Origin: Phanerochaete sordida
Lineage: Eukaryota; Basidiomycota; Agaricomycetes; Polyporales; Phanerochaetaceae
Assembly (NCBI GenBank): GCA_019973155.2
Contig: BPQB01000122.1
Span: 1 to 64,000 of the forward strand
Length of the DNA: 64,000 nt
Direction: 5' to 3'
Each line of letters begins with the position of its first letter. Within the stretch, counting starts at the first letter, position 1. Under the pieces are notes generated by a model. It was not told the DNA's origin and searched no databases. It saw only the letters and a program-made list of their open reading frames with translations. Both the position numbers and the translations under genes were made by a program. This document shows, piece after piece, positions 58,510 to 64,000 of this stretch.

Positions 58510-60736
58510 TTATCGTGCGGGTTTACACTTGTCCTCGTCATCGCTCCCTTTCAGCTGCCGCGCCTGCACCAGGTCCTCCATAGGGTGCACGAGCACATCC
58601 TGTATCGCCCCGTCCCTCCACCCACGCAGCATCTGCGGCATCACAACAGCCGCTGCCCGGTCCACAGCCAGCATCTCGCGCATGACGCTGTGCTCGCGCC
58701 GCAGGTGCTCCGCCAGCTGGCGTTGCAGCGCTGGTGGCGCGTCCTCCGTGCGCAGCATGAGCCGCGGCACGGGCGAAGGCGCAGGCGCAGGCGGCGGCGT
58801 GCCCGCGAAGTCAGGGGGCATGATGGAGAGCGTCGGGTCGTAGAGCACAGGGCAGACCGCGCCCGTGCGCGCGTCGACGAGGCGCCAGTGACACGTCGGG
58901 TCAGCGGCGCTCGTAGGTGGCGCGAGGTCGAGTGCCGCCCCTACGCGCGGGCCGCAGAGGAGGCGGCCGGACGCGAAGTTCCGGATGACGAACGCGCCTG
59001 CGTACGGGATGGGAATCCACATGTGGCAGATGTTCTCGGGCGAGAATGCGCCGTACACCGCGGAGATGTGGTGCGAGCCCCAGTGGTCGAGCGTCGCGCG
59101 GCGCGAGGGCGGGCCCTGGCCTGTCGCGAACGCGAACGCGTCCTGCGGGATGGCACCGCTGTGGTCGTCGACGGTGTGCAGGAGCCACCAGGGCGTCGCC
59201 TCGGTTGCGTCCGTGGTGAGAAAGACGTTCGGGCCCGTAGCGCTGCTCTTGAGCCCTCGCGCGACGGCGAACCCGCCGCTGGCGATGTTCTGGAGCAGGA
59301 ATTCGCGGCGGTGGAAGGAGTCGGCAGTGTCCGATGGCTCAGGGAATGAGAACGGTGCTGAAGGCGAGACATGCCAGGGAAAGCGGATCAGGGTCCATTC
59401 CTGGCTGGATGTAGGGCCGCTGTTGGGTTCTTCTCTTCGGTGGAGGTAGTCGCAGCCTGAGCCACCTGGACATCTGGCATCGAGTAGATAGCGCGAGGCG
59501 CAGCTCCGAATAGTACAGTAGTCGGTCCTGTGAGCGCGTCAGAGAGCTTGAAGGCCCGCTCCATGAAGCGACGTACGTCTGCGTTTGCTTGCACCCGATG
59601 AACTCCCAAGATTGGTTGCCGCCGCCATGCGGCCACCAGCATTGCACGCGGTCAGGGTCGGTCAGCTTGGGCCATTCGTCGAGCACCGCGCCGGTAGCAA
59701 TATTTCGGATGGTATATTTGCGTTCCACGCCGTCCCTCCGAAACACGACCCATAGCTGGTACGGGGACAGCTTGTCGCCGAAGGGCGCCGCGTAAGCATG
59801 CAGATTCGGATAGTAATGGTGACGGCGACCGGATTCTATGACGCGACCCTCCGCTACGTTGAAAATGAGATAGAGTCCCTCGGCAACATCCAGGATGCAA
59901 TTTGTTATGGAAGCAGATGTCTGGGTCTCGTGTCAGAGGGTCTCAAGAAGTTTATGATCACGGCTAACGTACCGGCGAGGCAATTGTCAAATTTCGCAGT
60001 TGATCCAGCGCACTCTGCTGAGCAAGTCGTATGGAAACGCTGGACTTGACCTGTAGATCGTCGGACGAGCCATCATAAGCAGACAGCGATGAGGTGCAAA
60101 CAAAAGCTTGGATCTACCTCGAATATTTGGAAGGCGTGCGTGAGCTGAGTATCTAGCGAAACGACGGCCGCAGCGTCTTGTGATTTGTACAGAAGCTTCT
60201 TGTATTTGCTGCGCGATACGATTTCTTGGGCGAAGAGCAGGATGGCGTTCATCGTACTGCCAAAGGCCGTCAGCACACTCGATCGCGCGGCAGTTCGCGA
60301 GGACGTACTTCGTGAGCTGCTGTATATCATCCTCGAGCTGAGCGTTGATGTCCAGGGCAGCACCCTGGCAGGAGTGCGCGACAGCAAGTATGATGTCCTT
60401 CGCACGGACGCTGATGTCCTTGATGCCCTTCTCGGTGGTCTGTATGCTCTGATCTCCTACCAACATCAGTATCACAGCAACGAGACTGGAGCACAAACCA
60501 CATACATCCACAGTTTCCAGGATCTTCAGGCCAATGCTAGCGATGTATTTCACGCATGGTAGCGTGTCGAGGGCTTCGAGGACGTCCTTGAGCGCGTCTA
60601 GAGCAGCAGCCGTGAGGCTAAGTGCCGTGTCCGAGCTACTGGGCGAGTCATCGAGCAAACTGAGAGGGGTTCTCGGCGTTGTCGGTGGGCGCGAGGAGAA
60701 GGGTATGGGAGGTGGTCGGGACGGTCTGTCAGCCAT
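58510..60736 (-). CDS. MLKL-like helical-bundle / ricin-B-type lectin fusion protein
   Basis: Six exons (60736-60506, 60448-60309, 60256-60118, 60050-59973, 59920-59577, 59527-58510) close in phase to 649 residues. Residues 1-38 are Pro/Ser-rich. Residues about 40-195 are all-helical and resemble the MLKL-like N-terminal bundle of Agaricomycete NLRs (LKDVLEALDTLPCVKYIASI, VSLDTQLTHAFQIFE). From about 205 onward come beta-trefoil repeats with the ricin-B QxW signature: YQLWVVF, NQSWEFIG and QEWTLIRF. Repeated Y/F-x-I-R-N-x-A-S/T-G cores also occur (YTIRNIATGAVLDEW, FLLQNIASGGFAVAR, FVIRNFASGRLLCGP). The last about 100 residues are Pro/Arg-rich. Two apparent frame breaks are resolved by good introns (60505-60449, 60308-60257). 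There is no signal peptide, so it acts inside the cell. Executor or sensor function is inferred, not shown. Confidence 0.8.
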
Positions 60737-61940
60737 TGGTGGTGGAGGGGATGCTGGCAGGGCACGCTGCGATCAGAGACTTATATCAGTCGCGATATCA
60801 GAAGGTGTGGAGGTCGAAGCTAGCTGGCCTTGCACGATGTACATCGATCTCGAGCCGCCCATCGTGTTTGCCGGCCTTGGATGCTGGGTACGACGTGTGT
60901 GGAAGAGCGCTGCTCGTTGCTGGTGGACGTTTGTGGAAGGAGACATGTCGAGACTAAATATTGCCATCAGCAATAAGCATTCTATCTTACAGCGGTTTGC
61001 AGATAGCTTGGCAGTTGACGAAGGGGAGAGAAGAGAAGAGAAGGGTGGGTAGGGCTCGGAGGCGGCCACGTGGGTCTGAGCGCGGTCGGCGCGATGCGCC
61101 TCCATCGACCGCATCGGGCGTGTCGGCGCCCTTGTGCCGAGCCTTCGCTCCGAGAAGTGTCAGTTTGAGCTTGACAGGTTGCATTGTAGCTTCCAAAATG
61201 GTGCAAAATCTATGCATATAAGGCTACAGAGAAGACCTCCCGGTCGCTGCCGCCGATCGCGTCCCGAAGCCGCGTCCATGCCGATCCGGGCAGTCGCGCG
61301 GACGCGCGGCGCGTTTCCCGGCCGCCCCTAGACCGCGGCGGGGCGTCTGAGGGCTCCACCCGCCGCTCTTCTTCTTCTCTCCTCCCCGCCGACTGCCAAG
61401 GTATCTGCAAACCGCTGTAAGCGCCTTGAACGTGTCGCGTGCCTCTGGTTTCGCTTGCGACGTTACGACCTGGACAAAACGAGAACTGAGCCGTGATATT
61501 TCAGAAAATGCCATTTTGGACGAAGGTTCCACGTGAAACTCCTCTACAGCGCAATATTTGGACTGCCAAAACGCTAATGGAGCGAATAGAGGACACGATC
61601 CTGAAGGTGTGTTTTGATCCCATGTATTCTTGCGTCTCCGAGTCTCAGGTCGGTAACGGTGTGTACACATCCCGGCAGGTCTTTATCGATTATCCTGGGC
61701 ATTGCGGTGCCCATGATGTTAAGTGATACTGCGTAAGCGTGTGCTCACTTAAATGCGCTCTCGGACCGATGGCCCTAGCGCGTGGCCTGTATTTCATCGA
61801 GGTTTTGACATTCAGACGGCACGCGGCGAGATCGTGAATCCAACACGTGTAGTTCGTGCGCATCCTCTTCATCACAACTCCCAAACGCAAGACGAAGGAG
61901 GCATCTCTGCTAGGCCGTTAGACAGCAGGCTCGATAGAAG
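60737..61940. promoter_or_regulatory. Divergent promoter, MLKL-like/lectin gene and NLR gene
   Basis: About 1.2 kb between the two called starts. TATA-type elements face both ways: TATAA at 60781-60785 (minus strand, 45-49 bp before the lectin-fusion ATG) and CATATAAG at 61215-61222 (plus strand). The plus-strand TATA predicts an NLR transcript starting near 61,250, so NLR 5' exons may lie at 61,250-61,940. One candidate coding stretch begins at the ATG at 61508 (MPFWTKVPRETPLQRNIWTA), but it could not be joined to the next exon with confidence. Confidence 0.5.
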
Positions 61941-64000
61941 ATGTTTGAAAGGGGTGTACAGGATCTCGACCGCGGCGTCCCTCTGGTCCGTGACCTTGAT
62001 GATGCTGCCACTCGGTTACAGCGGATAGTACAAGTGACGGAGGAGGTGCGCACCCCATGTCAGAGGCCTCGCACTTGACAATTTGTGAATGACGCGAGGC
62101 GCGCATACTCAGTTTTGGCCAGACGAGGAAGACCACACCGAGCTCTATCGCAACATTATGACCTTGTTCTTGATCAAACATTCAATCATAGAACCTGTGG
62201 ACAAACGCCGCAAGGACGAATGGGACAACGTTCAGGCCGCGTTGAACAGCTGCGAAGAGCTCACGGTGAGGATGGGAGATCTCCTTAGGTAAGAGGACAT
62301 TGTACATTCGCCGCTTCATTGGAAGGAAGCTGACGTATCGAATCTGAAGAGATATAGCCTGCCTAGAACAGCGTCAGCTGGCGTTGAAACAAACATGGAA
62401 GTCGTTCGTTACGTTTGGAACAAGGCAGGGTCCTTTGCGCCAGCGCAACGACGTCGCGCTGGACATATCCCAATCGATCGGTCGCGCACTAAATTCATTT
62501 CTGGTTTGTCTGCTTCTTCGCCAGCTCACGCCCATCACCGATATTTACGAGGATTATCCGCTTCAGTGTCGCGATTCTGTCAATATCGAAGACATTGTGA
62601 AAGATGTCATATTGAACAACATCGATCGAATGGTACGCTCTATGCTTCTTTATTATCTCAGCCACGCATAACCCTTTTGTGTAGCATAAGGGCCAAGAGT
62701 ATCGACTGGCGGGTAGGATCTCTCAAGGTTTGTCCTCTACTGTACGCTCATACAGTTTTATTGTAGAGCTGGCAGCAGAGTGGATTGGACGAGTTGTTGC
62801 TGAAGCCGATAGTCATCGCGCTCTGGATGAGCAGTACTGCAACAAGCTGAAGCAGCATCTGCCTGGTCAAGACGAATGTATGGCAGACATCAGTGTATGG
62901 CTTTCCGGAAGCAAGCCGGTATACCTCTTAGCTGGGGACGGCGGCGCCGGGAAGTCGTCTATCTCGTATAAGCTATGTCTTCGCCTGGAGTCTGGGCAAT
63001 ACCCTTCCCTTGCACTGGGCGCATCATTCTTCGTCGAACGCGTCTCCGAATCGAAGCCCTCGGGGAGCCCATTCGGCGTCTTATTGGCAGCTGTTCTGTA
63101 TCAGCTCCGCCCAGGTGTCCAAACTCAAATGGTGAACACTATCAGGGAACGTATCTTGCGTGACGACTCTACACGCGGCATTCAAGCTCTGATCTGGGAC
63201 ACTCTCACCCACATTCCGCCACCCGACAGAGTCCATGCAGTAATCATTCTCGACGGGATAAATTGGTGCGAGGATACCCTTGGCATTCCCAACATGCTTC
63301 ACTACTTGTGCACCCTTGCTTCTAAGTTTCCTTGGCTGCGTCTCCTCCTCACAACTCGACCTCATCCGACTATCATGGCCACTTTCGCGGATCCCAGCAT
63401 CGCGAGTCTTATCCATCACTATCAGCTAGAGGAGGACTTTGACGAATGGAGAGGTGACGTGGGCCAGTACCTACAGTACAAGATACGAAGAATTCCGTCT
63501 TGCGACAACTACCTCCGCGATCATCCTCGCTCCCTACAACAATTAATCACCCGTGCTGGCGGTGACTTCACGTTTGCTCGAACGGCAGTCAGCTTTCTGG
63601 ACAGCGAATACGATCAAGCAAGTACGAAATTTCAGCTTCTTTCTCGGAGCGGCAACCTTCGGCTTCTGCCTCTGGATCGGCTGTCTATGCAGATCTTGAA
63701 CTGGGCAGCTGGATATAGTCGAGATCATTGTCATCTCATCTATCTCCTATGTTGCAGCGTCGCTCTTGAAGGGAATATCTCAACGACCGTAGATTCTCTA
63801 CTCGTCTACCTTGGCGACCGCGCCTCCGCCGACCAGATGGTCCTCGCGGCAGACCGCCTGCGCTCTCTTTTTACAATCAACTTGAAAGGAGAGATTCGGG
63901 CCCTCCATCCCACATTCCGAGCTTTCCTTCTTGATCCCAAGCGCCGCGGTGACCACGATTTTTTCGTCGGCAGACCGTTCGTTCGCGCCGTCCTTTGTTT
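61941..64000 (+). CDS. NACHT-domain NLR (STAND NTPase), 5' part, runs off window
   Basis: A fungal NOD-like receptor, predicted to sense a ligand through C-terminal repeats outside the window and to oligomerise on nucleotide binding. Exons 61941-62045, 62113-62288, 62350-62632, 62685-62727 and 62767 to beyond 64000 join in phase. About 245 helical N-terminal residues precede the NACHT domain. The NACHT domain has Walker A LLAGDGGAGKSSISY (62,930-62,975), Walker B HAVIILDGINWCED (63,230-63,270) and sensor block RLLLTTRPHPTI. A winged-helix-like region follows (DRLSMQILNWAAGY...HLIYLLCCSVALEG), ending at ALHPTFRAFLLDPKRRG, a usual end of the NACHT module in mushrooms. The 5' end is uncertain: the codon before the chosen ATG region is a stop, so upstream exons may exist. 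Confidence 0.85.

Noticed and set aside
60250..60320. Apparent frameshift in the MLKL-like/lectin gene
   Set aside because: A 52-nt GTACGT...GGCAG intron restores the frame, giving a continuous helical domain.
1..64000. CRISPR arrays, bacterial operons, rRNA or tRNA genes, intact transposons
   Set aside because: None seen. Intron structure and gene content are fungal, and no transposase, reverse transcriptase or cloverleaf was recognised by eye; a tRNAscan or RepeatMasker run could still find small ones.

Overview
The window looks like nuclear DNA of a filamentous basidiomycete, most likely an Agaricomycete; Polyporales-like is an inference. Genes are dense and intron-rich, with GT-AG introns of about 48-60 nt. 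Conserved eukaryotic proteins are present (FACT subunit Pob3, alpha-actinin, VDAC, fungal elongation factor eEF3, COX20). F-box/LRR, aquaglyceroporin and NACHT (NLR) families typical of mushroom-forming fungi are also present. No rRNA, tRNA, CRISPR or intact transposon was recognised. All gene models were built by hand: exons were joined by splice sites, checked that reading phase closes, and compared with remembered family patterns.

Left third (1-27.4 kb), mostly housekeeping: a cut-off alpha/beta hydrolase, a questin-oxidase-like protein, a large RA-PH domain protein, pob3 and ain1 (divergent, 242 bp apart), an F-box protein, a secreted aspartic peptidase, a Cdc25/rhodanese-type phosphatase divergent from VDAC, and the strongly codon-biased eEF3 gene.

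Middle (27.9-39.2 kb): a roughly 2.9 kb segmental duplication carrying two paralogues of an unusual protein with two F-box modules. The copies are separated by about 5.5 kb of gene-poor DNA that contains a cluster of palindromes.

Right of centre (40.4-56.3 kb): COX20, then four aquaglyceroporin genes within 15 kb. Two (A, B) are on the minus strand and two (C, D) on the plus strand, with an SYLF/Ysc84 gene between the pairs. Exon lengths show that all four derive from one ancestral gene structure, with later intron loss in B and C.

Right edge (56.9-64 kb): another F-box gene, then the most interesting locus. A 649-residue protein joins an MLKL-like helical-bundle N-terminus to ricin-B-type (QxW) beta-trefoil repeats. 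It is transcribed divergently from a NACHT-domain NLR that runs off the window. An NLR beside a candidate membrane/cell-death effector that carries its own lectin module fits a fungal self/non-self or anti-microbial sensing cassette. That function is inferred from architecture and proximity only.
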